Positions 48,005 to 59,935 of a stretch of DNA of 64,000 nt are shown in pieces. Origin of the DNA: Arctopsyche grandis (taxonomy: Eukaryota; Arthropoda; Insecta; Trichoptera; Hydropsychidae); NCBI RefSeq assembly GCF_051622035.1, contig NC_135362.1:7009501-7073500 (forward strand). The letters are read 5' to 3'. The notes under the pieces are model-generated. The model made no database searches. It saw only the letters and a program-made list of their open reading frames with translations, and was not told the origin of the DNA. The number at the start of each line of letters is the position of its first letter. Position 1 is the first letter of the stretch. The position numbers and the translations under genes are program-made.

Positions 48005-50514
48005 TCAATTCAATGATATTTTTCGATTAAGCCATGAAACTGGCACGGAAAATATATGAGAATTTTCACGCTTGTCGAGCGTGAAAGACAACGATTTCCA
48101 CTTGTTCAGATGTGCATCATATTTTTCCACAGCGTTAATATCCCAATTTACAAAGTCTGACCCGCCTATAAATGTTTTAATTGCATATGATTGAACAGTC
48201 AAAGTATTCATGTTTTATTATATTAAATGTAATATACTCACCGACAATAACTAAATCGTTTCCCAATACACCAGCAGCCACTCCATAACGAGAGCTGTTC
48301 ATGTCTGCTATGAAAGTCCAACTGTCGGTTTTCTTATGGTAGCACTCTACACTTTTGTATTTATCAGATGCCGGATTAGCCTGTTTTCTGCCACCCAAAA
48401 CGTATATCTTGTCACCAACTGATGTTGCCTGTCGAACAACATAATCATCAACACACGCATCATATTATTTACGTATGTAAAAAGTATTGCTTATTGTACT
48501 CACTGAAACCCAATGTCTAATCTCGATCAAGGGTGCACAAGTCCTCCACTTACCAGTGAGTGGACAAAAGGCTTCGACTGTCCTTACTCCGGTGTTATCT
48601 ACTGCCAAGTGCTTAGTCCATCCACCTACTATGTAAATCTCATTATCGAGAACTGCTATTCCACATCCTTCCCTACCGGTTGTCATCGGAGTTGAATACG
48701 ACCAAATTTTAGTTACAGGATCCCATCTGCAACACAAATCAACATTAAAAACTTGTATCGACAATGAAAGCATATTTCTAGTATAAAGTCATACTTTTCA
48801 ACGGAATTAATGGTACCCGAACCATTATTTCCTCCGAATATGTAAATCACATCTCCAACAGCGGCAGCAACTGATGCAACTCGAGCTTCTTGTAATGATG
48901 GCAATGTTTCCTTTTTACCTGTCTTTAAATTCACACTTTCTACCTGAAAAATTATAAATTTAAAATTAAACGAATCAAGATTAGTTAAACACGCAAGATT
49001 AGTTTGGCTGCCAAAATATATGTACATATATGGTTATAATATATGCTTATAATATTATACAAGTAAAATAAATTGTATTCACACTGTCAAAATATTATAT
49101 TTACGGTATTGTGGATCACAGTATCTTGTCCACCCAATGCTATTAATTCGTCACCAATTAGAACATAATTGGCATTTTTTCTAGTGATGTTCGTATCCAG
49201 CAATTCCGACCAGGTGTCATCGTTCGGATTGTAAATGTCCACTTTTGAAACACTCTAAAACATATGCAGAAATATTGAAACGATTTTTATGAACTTCCGC
49301 TGCATTGTTTCACCAGATTAAATTTAAAATTTTGAAACTAACTTCAGGCCACCAGCTTCCGGCCACTATAATAGTTCTAACAGGTGTTCGAGATTTGTCC
49401 CAATTCACACCCGCATTTAATCTGGCATTTGGTGAGTGTTTCCATTGCAATGCACTAATAATAAGGTTCGGACAATTTGGCACATCGTCACATAGAGGTG
49501 TTACTTCGCCGTACAGTACCTAAAATAGTATTAGGATGTGTTTATATTCAGATGAATGTATTAATTTAAATAATTAAATAGTATTTGTACATTGTCTGGC
49601 AGCATTGGTAATTTGATCAATTGTAGTAATGAAGTTAGATGTCTTTTACGATTTGGCATGTCGTGAGATACCCAAGCTTTCACACTATCGAATATTTCAA
49701 TTTCAGATGAAACGCTCAAACTCATCCGTAAAAGACGCTGCAATTTATCGGCAGAAATATCCAAGAATTGCTTGGTTTGTGCTACCTTAAATAAAATAGT
49801 AAATTTAGTCTATGTTAATATCAGAAATGAAATCATATTTATTTTACGACGAATTAAAAATACCTTTTTATAATTTCCGAGTATGAAATTGACAACTTTA
49901 TCACCCAAGGCCGTACATCCATACAAATTGACATTTTCGTGGAATTCTAAACAGTTTTTCGTGTCGATTATATTGGACATGTAATCGCAGCAAGCTTTCA
50001 CAACTGGTTGCAATTGAAATAGACCTGCTACTGATAACACTTTGAGGACAGTCTCGTATGAAAACTCTATAGGAAATTTACGATTGTCATTTAAAAGGAT
50101 TAGACATATATTTGAAATTTATTCGTATATGATAAAATTAAAAAAAAAATGCCTATTTCTCCTGTATAACAATAGTCTATCGCACGTTGAGTAGCATCAT
50201 TGTCCAAGTTGTTGAGTGGGATCTCTTTGAGTGATGGCATTCCCAGATTATCAACAAGTTTCAAATTGAAATATTCACTGACTGCTGATAAAACAACACT
50301 GTGCACTTGATATCTTTAAAATTAAGAGTATTTTATTTATTTAAAATAATAATATTTAGGAAAATGTGTTTTTGCGATATTACCTTTGATTATTTAAAAC
50401 TATTTCTACATCACATAATCGATTCTGTTGGTACAGGGTGTAAATCTGATCCAATGTGCTTGCCTTGTGTTCGGGATTTCGAAAAATGTGCACACCTTCG
50501 GGTTGGTCGCACAT
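48005..50514 (-). CDS. KLHL gene B: BTB-BACK-Kelch protein, 10 exons, 578 aa, apparently intact
   Basis: Second copy from the left in the array. Exons: 50514-50384, 50313-50153, 50066-49864, 49785-49591, 49519-49343, 49254-49105, 48943-48795, 48726-48504, 48428-48242, 48165-48005 (TGA). The total is 1737 nt, open throughout. Exon lengths and phases match gene A; exon 8 is one codon longer (WTKHLAVDNTG region) and exon 10 one codon longer. BTB core CDVEIVLNNQR, YCYTGEIE at the BTB end, a BACK domain in exons 3-4, and kelch GG doublets in exons 6-9. Intron 2 has a GC donor (ATAG|GCAT). The other donors are GT. An open in-frame stretch upstream (SKTNGTNKPISNLK) resembles those of C and D, so an upstream ATG at 50562 is a possible alternative start; MCD is preferred because all copies share it. 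The likely role is a CUL3 substrate adaptor. Confidence 0.9.
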
Positions 50515-50626
50515 TTTTAGATTTGAGATTGGCTTGTTCGTTCCGTTTGTCTTGGAGGCCAAGTTTATTGTGATGTAAATTACTATTTATATATTCATTA
50601 TATTAAAATTAAATTATAAGTCATTC

Positions 50627-50641
50627 TAACCGCAAACCATT
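50627..50641 (-). promoter_or_regulatory. Shared upstream motif, gene B
   Basis: TAACCGCAAACCATT, 113 bases upstream of the ATG. It carries AACCGCA, a RACCRCA match. It is conserved in position with C, D and E. Common ancestry alone could explain the conservation, but the surrounding upstream DNA is less alike than the motif. Confidence 0.45.
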
Positions 50642-50819
50642 TCCTTGTTTTTTTAATTAGAAATATATTTGTTGAAAACAGCTGTTGTTTTTATTGTTTT
50701 ATCTGTGTGGATATGTATATTTATTTTGAAATGGGGTCATAAAAAATTAGGTCAATAACACATAAGACAAGAATAACAACAAATTGGAATTTTTTTTTAA
50801 TTTCAACATACATACATAA

Positions 50820-51180
50820 CACTGTTCGAGACGAAAAATGGTTCAGAGACGAGATATGACTTTTCTTATAGATCTATGCCCAGTAAATACGAATCTGGTG
50901 ATAAAAAAAGTTGATTGGCTCGAGGTTCGGAGATATATGTATGTATTTTTTAAATCGTGCGATTTTTCTATATCTTCATGTTGTTCGGTCGATTACTCAA
51001 AATCTGTCAATTTCCTGTTCAAAATGAATATTGGAATCTATAGTCGGGTATTTTATCTTTCATTTGTAGTACTTTTCAGCTTTGAAATCTCTCTAAGTAG
51101 TCGTCCAGTTCAAATCAAAAGTCAAAAGTACGTATTTTTACTTGGGATTTTTTCCACTGTTAATACTATTTTATATTGAA
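50820..51180. mobile_element. Repeat starting CACTGTTCGA after TAA
   Basis: Shares about 85 bases (GGTTCAGAGACGAGATATGA, TTCTTATA, TAGATCTATGCCCAGT) with 63376-63490. Both copies lie just upstream of a KLHL gene (B and E). The right border is not defined and no terminal inverted repeat is visible. Confidence 0.45.
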
Positions 51181-51753
51181 TATTTTCCATTGAAAGATGT
51201 TTATTGGGATAGTTGAAAGTTGAAAAACAAAACTCCCCATTCCAAATGCATATCTACATTAAACTTTCGTTATAATATTCCTGTATCTGTCCTTAATTCG
51301 CCAAAAAATCGTTTCCGGTAATTACCAAAGGTGCTTTTTTGCAACCTCTAACTACACCCATCGAAAATCTTTACGCAATGTTTTAGAAGAAAAGAACAGT
51401 CCTAGATTTCACTGGGATATAACTATATATGTAATTGTCTTATTTGATTTTGAGAAATACTTTTAAACAAGCTTTTTATTTTCACATGTTTCAGAAGATT
51501 TAAACGAGGCCAAATTATCCATATAATAAATACAGAAACATTAATATTACTACGTAGCATCGATTATGGCATGTAGGTAAAAGAAAGGTAAACGATATGT
51601 AAAAAAAATGTATTTCAAACACATATACGTATGTTTATTAAAAACTATTTATTTATGCATAGTACAGTTTTTTAAAGTATGTTTATGATTTTCAAAAGCA
51701 TAGAATATTTATTATATGTATATTGAAATATGTCTCTTTGAATTTATATATTT

Positions 51754-54187
51754 TTAATTCAATGATATTTTCCGATCGAGCCATGAAATCGGAACGGATA
51801 ATACAATAGCATTGTCTCGATTTAAAGATAAGGATTTCAACGATTTCCATTTGTTCAGGTTTGCATCATACTTCTCCACGGTCGTAAATTTCCAAGTTGT
51901 CAAGTCAGCTCCACCTATTAAAATTCGAATTTTAAAATGATCAGCAAAAATTACGTCATTTTAAAAACAATATACTAACCAACAGCAACCAAATCATTCC
52001 CCAGGATCCCAGCAGCCACTCCATGACGAGGACTATTGAGGTCTGATACGAAAGACCACGAGTTTGTTTTTTTATTGTAGCATTCAACACTTTTGTATTT
52101 GTGCGACGATTCGAAATCATTTTCTCTTCGACCGCCCAAAACATAAATCTTGTCATCGACCGTTGCTGCCTGTTGATCAGAATAATCATTAAAGCCCGTA
52201 TCGGATTTGTGATGCACAAATAATAATATTATATTATGTGTAATTTACTTACAGCAACCCAAAGTCTCGCTTCATTCGTCGGTGCACAAGTTCTCCACTT
52301 TCCAGAAGTTGGACAGAAGGCCTCAACAATATTAAACCCAATGTCATTTACTGTATCCTTGTAATTCCAACCACCTATTATGTAAATTTCATTATCGAGA
52401 ACTGCTATTCCACATGCCTCCCGAGCGATTTTCATAGGGGTTGTAAATGACCATTTTCTAGTTACAGGATCCCACCTATGTACAACACAAATGAACAATA
52501 AAGGCTTATATTAATGAAAAAAAATTAAAGGTAGTGTAAAATCATACATACATTTCAACGGAGTCAATTGCTTTGGATCCGTTGTATCCTCCGAATATAT
52601 AAATCACATCTCCTATAACGGTTGCGACTGCTGAAACTCGCGCTTCTTGTAACGGTGGCAAGGTTACCTTTTTACCCGTTTTTAAATTGACACTTTCTAC
52701 CTAAAAGGATAAACATTTCATGCTATGAATTTCTACTTGTATTATTTGTGCAAAATAATTTACTTACAGTATTGCGGATTTGATCGTCTTGTCCACCTAT
52801 TGCTATCAATTCATCACCAATTAGCACATAGCTGGTATTTTTCCTAGTGATATTTGTATCCAAGAATTCCGACCAGGTGTTGTTGTTCGGATTGTAAATG
52901 TCCACTTTTGAAACAGTCTAAGAATATATATGTATTATCAAAATGTATTTATTACACATACCTTTCCAAACATTGTAGAATAGGTATGTATGTAAATGTA
53001 TTATCCAATCTTAGAACAAACCTCAGGCCACCAGCATCCGACTACTATGATAGTACTTATGGGTGTTCGAGATTTGTCCCAATTCACATCCGAATTTAAT
53101 CTACTGGTGGGCGAGTGTTTCCATTGTAGTGCACTCAGAATAAGTTGTTGACAAGTTGGAACACCTTCGCATAGAGGTTGAACTTCGTCGAAGATTACCT
53201 GAAATTTTGACTTTGTTTAGATTTTTATAGCTACATTAATATTTTGATTTAAAAATGATAGATACTTCATTTGGTAGCGATGGTAATTTGATCAATTTCA
53301 GAAACGAAGGTAGATGTTGTTTTCGATTTGGCATGTCGTATAATATCCAAGTTTTAACACTATAGAAAATTTCTGTCTCGGACGAAACGTTCAAATTCAT
53401 ATGTAAAAGGTGTTGCAATCGCTCAACAGAAATTTTTAGGAATTTCTCAGATTTCGTAACCTTAAACGAAATATGCAAATGTGATCAGTATTTGTACGAA
53501 AAAAAATTATCATTATTTAACGAGGAGTTATATATACTTTTTTATAATTTCTGATAATGAAATCAGTGACTTTATCACCTAAAGATGTACATCCATACAA
53601 ATTGACAATTTCATGGATTTCTAAGCAGTTTGTCGTATCGATTATACCTGACATGAAATCACAACAGGCATTCACGACTGGTTCCAATTGAAACAGACCA
53701 GCTGCTGTTAAAACTTTGAGGACAGTATCGTATGAAAATTCTACGGAAAGAATTGTTATATATTAATGTTTATATTATGTTTTATTAAATTTGTTAAAAT
53801 ATATGTTGGAAAAAAAAACATGCCGATTTCTCCTGTATAACAATAGTCTATAGCACGTTGAGTAGCGTCATAGTCCAAATTGTCGATTTTGATCTCTTTG
53901 AGTGATAGTGTTCCCAAATTATCGACAAGTTTCAAATTGAAGTATTCGCTGGCTGCTGATAGAACGTTACTGTGAACGTAATATCTTAAAAAAGCATGGA
54001 ATTTTTATTATTGAAAAACTAGAGCAATGATTTTAAAATGGTCTTTGGAATATTACCTCTGATTGTTCAAAACTATTTCTACGTCGCAGAATCGTTGCTG
54101 TTGATAGAGTGTGTAAATACGATCCAAAGTGTTTTTCTTGTGATCGGGGCTACGGAAAATATGAACAATTTTCGGTTTGTCGCACAT
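51754..54187 (-). CDS. KLHL gene C: BTB-BACK-Kelch protein, 10 exons, 579 aa, apparently intact
   Basis: Exons: 54187-54057, 53984-53824, 53740-53538, 53460-53266, 53198-53022, 52917-52768, 52700-52552, 52475-52253, 52169-51980, 51914-51754 (TAA); 1740 nt, no internal stop. The domain order is BTB (about 20-125), BACK (about 130-235), six kelch blades (about 275-572). Intron 2 again starts with GC (ATCG|GCAT). The exon 7/8 junction codes VEMWDP where the other copies have (V/A)EKWDP. Exon 9 is one codon longer than in A and B (RRENDFESSHK), a trait shared with D, so C and D look like the closest pair. The open frame runs upstream of MCD to 54343 with a segment like those of B and D. As for its sisters, a CUL3-adaptor role follows from the family; the substrate is unknown. 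Confidence 0.9.
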
Positions 54188-54291
54188 TTTGAGATCTGAG
54201 ATTATGTTGCGTGTTCCGTTTGTCTTGGAAGGCAGGTTCAATGTGGTGTAACATTTAATTATTGTATTCTTAGATTTATTTCGAAATATCC

Positions 54292-54306
54292 TAACCACAA
54301 ACCATT
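54292..54306 (-). promoter_or_regulatory. Shared upstream motif, gene C
   Basis: TAACCACAAACCATT, 105 bases upstream of the ATG. The one difference from B and D (G to A) keeps the match to RACCRCA. Confidence 0.45.
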
Positions 54307-54796
54307 GTTTGTTTGTTTTTACGCTGTTTCTTGTTCGAAACATCTATGCACTGTTGCATTGTTTTATCTAGACATAATTATCTTCTCTCGTTACAAAAAG
54401 CTACTTTATATCATTGAAGACTTCCTCAGATACATTAGGTTGATAATTCTTGTATCATATTCATATTATTAGTACATATGTATTTATATACATATATTTT
54501 TTATAAAATGTCAACCGCAAACCATATTCTTTTTTATTTTTAAACAGAATTAGATATATTCATCATTATACTTTATGTAAATCTCTTATTCCTCAAAAGT
54601 ATCACAAAAGGCCAACTTCCTTATTGTGAATATAAAACTTACTTTTTATGAGAATTGGAATATTTGGATTGTGATTTGAAGAGTGGATGGGTTGATGAGC
54701 AAATAATATTTTAGATGGCAGATTTATTTAAAAATAATACCCAAAAATATGTATAATATATAATTCAGTTGTAGATCAAAGTGCACATGTTCATTA

Positions 54797-55018
54797 CACT
54801 TACTGCAAGAGAATATCTAGCTTCGTTTAACGGTTTACAAATTTTAAATTTTTTAGAAAGGGTCAGAAGGCTTCATCGGTTTTAAAACTAGTTTCAACAA
54901 CTGCTATTTTTTTATTTAATCCACCTTTTATGTAATTTTAATTACTGAGAACGGCTAATCCCCACCAATTTTCATATTAGTTAAAAATGACAATTTTTTA
55001 TTTATAACATCCTAAGCA
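54797..55018 (-). pseudogene. KLHL relic G: worn-down exon 8
   Basis: Between genes C and D. On the minus strand the stretch can be aligned by eye with kelch exon 8 of C and D: TTACTGCAAGAGAATATCTA matches the exon 8 end, CAGAAGGCTTCATC the FCP segment, ATTTAATCCACCTTTTATGT the GGW segment and ACTGAGAACGGCTAATCC the VLDNE segment. Many substitutions and indels destroy the frame. A copy of the upstream motif (CAACCGCAAACCATATT, 54512-54528) lies left of it. Together they suggest an old, mostly deleted gene copy. Confidence 0.6.
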
Positions 55019-55247
55019 ATACTTATAGATTTTTATTTGAAAACTAAATGGTTAGTAAGCAAATAGTAATATTCAGTAGCAGATGTAATGTTCATCGAAA
55101 CAAAAAATGTTTTTGAAAACCATTTATTTTATAATAATACCCAACAATACGTATACATAATACATGTCTAAATGAAAGTTTATGGATTTAAAAACATACA
55201 TTAGATATTCTATTTATTATCTAAAATATTTTAAAGGCGTATTTTTT

Positions 55248-57691
55248 TTAATTCAATGTTATTTTTCGCTCTAGCCATGAAATAGGCACCGATAATATGT
55301 AAGCATTTTCACGATTTTCCGACAAGGACGCCAGCGATTTCCATTTGTTAAGATTTGCATCATATTTCTCCACGACTGTAAATTTCCATGTCGCCAAATC
55401 AACTCCACCTGTAAACATTCGAATATAAAAAAAAATATCTAAAAATATTATTTCATTTTATTAGAAATATACTTGCCAACAGCAACCAAATCATTTCCCA
55501 GGATCCCAGCAGTCACTCCATGACGAGGACTATTTAGGTCCGATATAAAAGACCAAGAATTGGTTTTTTTATTGTAGCATTCGACGCTTTTGTATTTGTG
55601 GGATGAAAATAAATCACTTTCTCTTTGACCACCCAAAACATAAATCTTGTCACCAACTGTTGCTGCCTGTTGAACGGAATAATTATTAGCAGACGTATCA
55701 GACCATATCCATGCAAATTAAAATATATCCTCACTGAAAACCAAAGTCTCGCTTCGTTCATTGGTGCACAAGATCTCCACTTTCCAGTTAGTGGACAGAA
55801 AGCATCAACATTATTATAGCCAGTGCTATTTGCTTCCAACTGGTTATTCCATCCACCCATTATGTAAATTTCATTATCGATTTCTGCTAATGCAAATGCT
55901 TGTCGACCAATTTTCATAGGAGTTGCAAACGACCATTCTCTTGTTACAGGATCCCACCTGCAACACGAATTAACAATATAAACTTGTATTATTGATATAA
56001 AGGTACGGGTAGTTTAAAATTATACTTTTCAACGGAATTTGTCGTTATTGATCCGTTGTATCCTCCGAATATGTAAATCACATCTCCTATAAGGGTTGCG
56101 GCTGCTGAAACCCGGGCTTCTTGTAATGATGGCTGGGTTACCTTTTTACCTGTTTTTAAATTGACACTTTCTACCTTAAAAAAAACACAATTGCGCGTTT
56201 TAAATTTTCCTCATATTTTTCGTGCAAAATATAATACTTGATACTTACAGTAGTACGGATTTGATCATCTTGTCCACCTATTGCTATCAATTCATCACCA
56301 ATTAGCACATAACCGGCGTTTCTTCTACGGATATTTGTATCCAAAAATAACGACCAAGTATCTTCAGTCGGATTGTAAATTTCCATTTTTGAGACAGTCT
56401 AAAACATGCATAATTTTTAAAACTGATTATGTATTATCTTCCAAAAAAGAGATTCTGGTTAAGCAATTATCGGATTATTAAAATCACTTCATCTTTCCAA
56501 CTTCCGACTGCTATAATAGTACTCATGGGTGATCGAGAAATATTCCAATTCACAGCTGCATTTAATCTTATATTTGGTAAGTGTTTCCATTGTAGTGCAC
56601 TCAGAATAAGTTGTTGACAGTTTGGGACGCCTTCGCATAGAGGTTGAACTTCCCCGAAGATTACCTGAAAAAAAGTAAAAACTGTTCATATCTTCAAAGT
56701 CGTATGAATTTATTTTAACTAAATATTTTTTTTAAAGATACATCATCAGGCAGCGATGGTAATTTTATCAATCTTAGTAATGAAATAAGATGGGTTTTAC
56801 GATTTGGCATGTCGTGAGATACCCAAGCTTTAACACTGTTGAAAATTTCGTCCTCAGATGAAACGCTCAAATTCATCTGTAAAAGACGCTGAAGTCGCTC
56901 TGCGGAAATTTTTAGAAATTCCTCAGATTGTGATATCTGAAATAAAATATGAAAATTTAATCAGTGTCGGTATTGAAAATAAAACTTTAATTATTTTACA
57001 ATTAATTAAATGTACCTTTTTGTAATTTATGAGAATGAAATTGTTGACCTTATCACCTAAAGATGTACATCCATACAAATTGACAGTCTCGTGAAATCCT
57101 AAGCAGTTTTTCGTATCGATTATACCAGACATATAATCGCAACAAGCTTTTACGACTGGATCTAATTGAAACTCACCGGCCACTCTTAAGACTTTGAGAA
57201 CAGTATCATATGAAAATTCTGTAGAAAGTATTAGATTTATACATATGTACCTTGTTATGACTAAAAATTAATTAAATTAGATAATATTTTGAAAAACATG
57301 CCAATTTCTCCAGTATAACAATAGTCAATAACACGTTGAGTAGCATCATTGTCCAAGTTGTTTATTGGGATCTCTTTGATTGACGATGTTCTCACATTAT
57401 CAACGAGCTTTAAATATAAGTATTCGCTGAGTGCTGATAAAACGACACTGTGCGCTTGATATCTTAAAAATTGATGCAATTAAAAATAAAAATAATTACA
57501 TTATACTATACATTATAGAATATATCATGACATTATATGTACGTGCTATTGTGATATTACCTTTGGTTATTCAAAACTATTTCTACGTCGCATAGTCGAT
57601 GCTGTTGGTACAGGGTGTAAATTCGATCCAAAGTGTTTGCCTTGTGATTGGGATTACGAAAAATGTGTACACTCTCCGGCTTTTCACACAT
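55248..57691 (-). CDS. KLHL gene D: BTB-BACK-Kelch protein, 10 exons, 579 aa, apparently intact
   Basis: Exons: 57691-57561, 57462-57302, 57218-57016, 56936-56742, 56664-56488, 56398-56249, 56174-56026, 55957-55735, 55666-55477, 55408-55248 (TAA); 1740 nt, open throughout. The N-terminus is MCEKPES; BTB, BACK and six kelch blades follow as in its sisters. It has two non-canonical donors: intron 2 is ATTG|GCATGT, and intron 9 is G|GCAAGT, the textbook GC-donor context, where A, B and C have GT. Using the nearby GT in the intron 2 region would add 4 nt and lead straight into a stop, so GC is required for an intact frame. Exon 5 ends WKDE where B and C have WWPE. The region just left holds a decayed exon 8 relic. 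Confidence 0.9.
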
Positions 57692-57798
57692 TTTGAGATA
57701 TGATATTATGTTTTGTGTTCCGCTTACCTTGAAAGTCTAGTTCAATGTGGTGACAATTTCAATTATTGTATCCTCAGATTTATTCCAAGAGGTCATCC

Positions 57799-57813
57799 TA
57801 ACCGCAAACCATT
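57799..57813 (-). promoter_or_regulatory. Shared upstream motif, gene D
   Basis: TAACCGCAAACCATT, 108 bases upstream of the ATG and identical to the gene B copy. Confidence 0.45.
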
Positions 57814-57966
57814 ACTTGTTTATCAACATGTAATGTTGGTTTCTATTCAAAACATATACTGTGTCTTTGTTTTATCAATAGAATATCATGTATTATATGC
57901 TAGTATTCCCAGTGGAAATTATATTGTTAAGATTTTAAAATCATCTAACAGCATCTGTCTTTAATA

Positions 57967-59541
57967 CAGTACACTCTCGATTATCCGGGCTAATGCCGGG
58001 GAGGGAGGGCACGGAAAATTGAAAAACAAGGATAATCCGAATCATAAAATTTTGACTTGGTTTCGAGTATAATATCATATTAACAACACAAATTTTTGTT
58101 TCATAATTTTAATACTCATTATTTATTAAAAAAAAAGCTTATTTAATAGTTAAGTAGATGTGTGGCCGTTAGTATCTCTAGTAATACCTCTAAAAAAAAT
58201 CTAGTCAACCAGCCAGACGAAGCATTGAAGTTGTCTACTTATCCTAATTTTTCATGGAAAAACTTGGCTGTTTCCATACACATTTGACCGCTAATTGGTA
58301 TTCCTTCTGCTCATTTTTGATTTAAACTATGTATATGAGTATAGTTGCAACCAAATCGTCGTATCTTTACATTTTCATACTTTTTCGTTTTGAAGGACCT
58401 GCAGAACTATCATAATCTCTTGCGAACGACTCTAATTTTTTTTTTTAACTATATTTTGAACAGGTATGTTAATCTGAAATATTTTCGAGCTAATCGCAAA
58501 GAAAATAATTTCACACACAAAATATTATAATTGATAATAACACTGAGCAACAAAAAATCACGTTTTTCAGTTACCGGAGCAGAGGCTAACCAATCTTTAC
58601 TAAATTTGACCCATTGAATTCGAATATGATAATAATTTTTGTTGTTTGGGTCTCTTTTCCGAGATATGAACGTTTAAACAAATGCGCAATTTTTACAGTT
58701 TTTTTGGCTTTTGCGGTCTTTAATCCAAAATATAGTATTGCTGTGCACAAAGTGAGTATTGAAATCAATAGTCAGATATTTTTTATATTGATTTTGATTT
58801 TTTATTCTTATAAAATACTTATAATTAATTTTCTAGCGAATTTTAAAAGTCAAAAATATATTTTTTTACGGATTTTTTCTCTGTGCTATTTTGCATTTGT
58901 TTGGTCAGTTTTTTATTTCAACACGTTCATAAGGATTGGTTTTCTATGTCATTATTTTTTTATTTTTATCTAAACGTACTAACTCGAGCGGTAACTGCGT
59001 TAGAAAGACTTTCATTCAGTTTCCATGAGCGTACATCAGAAGCGTTGGTGCAAGCGAAACGGCAAGCAAGAGTCCACCACTTAAGTTCAAGTGGCAGACT
59101 CTCACTTGCCATCTATATGCCACCTATCTTGCCATATATCTCGTAAAGGAGCCCCAGCCAACAAAAGTCATTATCATTTCAAATTCAGTCGGTCAAACTT
59201 AGTACAGATTGGTTAGTCTCCGCTCTGGTAATTTTTTTTGTTGCTCAGTGTAATTAAACATACGTACATATGCTTGAAAAAATTTGCTCTGAATACATGC
59301 ACTTGATCAAAAGCGACTGAAAGAATTGACGCAATAGTAAAATACATTTAAAAAGGGAACGAAAACCATTTCTGTGTGACATAATTTGTTTCAAATAACA
59401 CGCATGTTTACGGTCGCAATCAATCGGTGCGTCTCCTTATCATAATATAAGAACAAAGATTAATTAATTAAAAAAAATAATAATAATATTTTTCAATCCG
59501 CAAACCAGATAATCCGCACCCGGATAATCGAGAGAATACTG
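57967..59541. mobile_element. pogo/Tigger-like element with TA target duplication
   Basis: Terminal inverted repeats CAGTACACTCTCGATTATCC and CAGTATTCTCTCGATTATCC (right end, reverse complement), flanked by TA on both sides; 1575 bp. TIR sequence and TA target fit the pogo branch of Tc1/mariner. The interior holds a nested CACTG-ended element and no intact transposase. Confidence 0.8.
58541..59250. mobile_element. CACTG-ended element nested in the pogo-like element
   Basis: 710 bp, ends CACTGAGCAACAAAAAATCA and its inverted form TTTTTTTGTTGCTCAGTG, flanked by TAA on both sides. CACTG ends with a 3-bp duplication recall CACTA/EnSpm; the family call is inference. A related copy is at 47020. 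Confidence 0.65.
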
Positions 59542-59543
59542 TA

Positions 59544-59935
59544 TATCAGAATTAATTCAGTGACGTTACACTAAGGGACGTACATTCATATATAATGACA
59601 GAAAAATAGCCTATTTCTACATTGTAGCAAAAGTCTTAATTGTAAATAAGGATCTCTTTTGGTGATTGCGTATCAATCTTGTATTGAAGGTTACTTGCAG
59701 ATAATAAGTAATTTGAAGGTAATTTACTTGCAGATAATAAGACCGTAAATTCGATATCTTTAAAATTAAAATTTAGTAACAATTTCAAAATATTTATTAT
59801 GATTTAAATATAAATATACCATTGATTTTTCAAAACAACTTATAAGTCGATGCTGTAAATTCGGTGTGTAAATTCCATCCAAAGCGTTTGTTTTGTGATC
59901 AAAAATGTGTTCACACTTATTGTTAAGTCGTAAAT
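59544..59935 (-). pseudogene. KLHL relic F: decayed exons 1-3
   Basis: Exon 1 remains at 59935-59820, with the ATG changed to ATT and about 15 nt missing. Exon 2 is at 59757-59611 and contains a short tandem duplication around AATTTACTTGCAGATAATAA. A fragment of exon 3 (GTACATCC-like segment in the BACK start) is at about 59597-59544. Exon 2 still ends AAATAG|GC, the GC donor seen in A-D. Exons 4-10 are absent. The right end of a pogo-like element abuts at 59541. This is a truncated paralogue that has lost coding capacity. Confidence 0.75.

Noticed and set aside
51956-52219. 87-codon frame overlapping KLHL gene C exon 9 in another phase
   Set aside because: Shadow of the kelch exon; the exon 9 frame fits its sisters.
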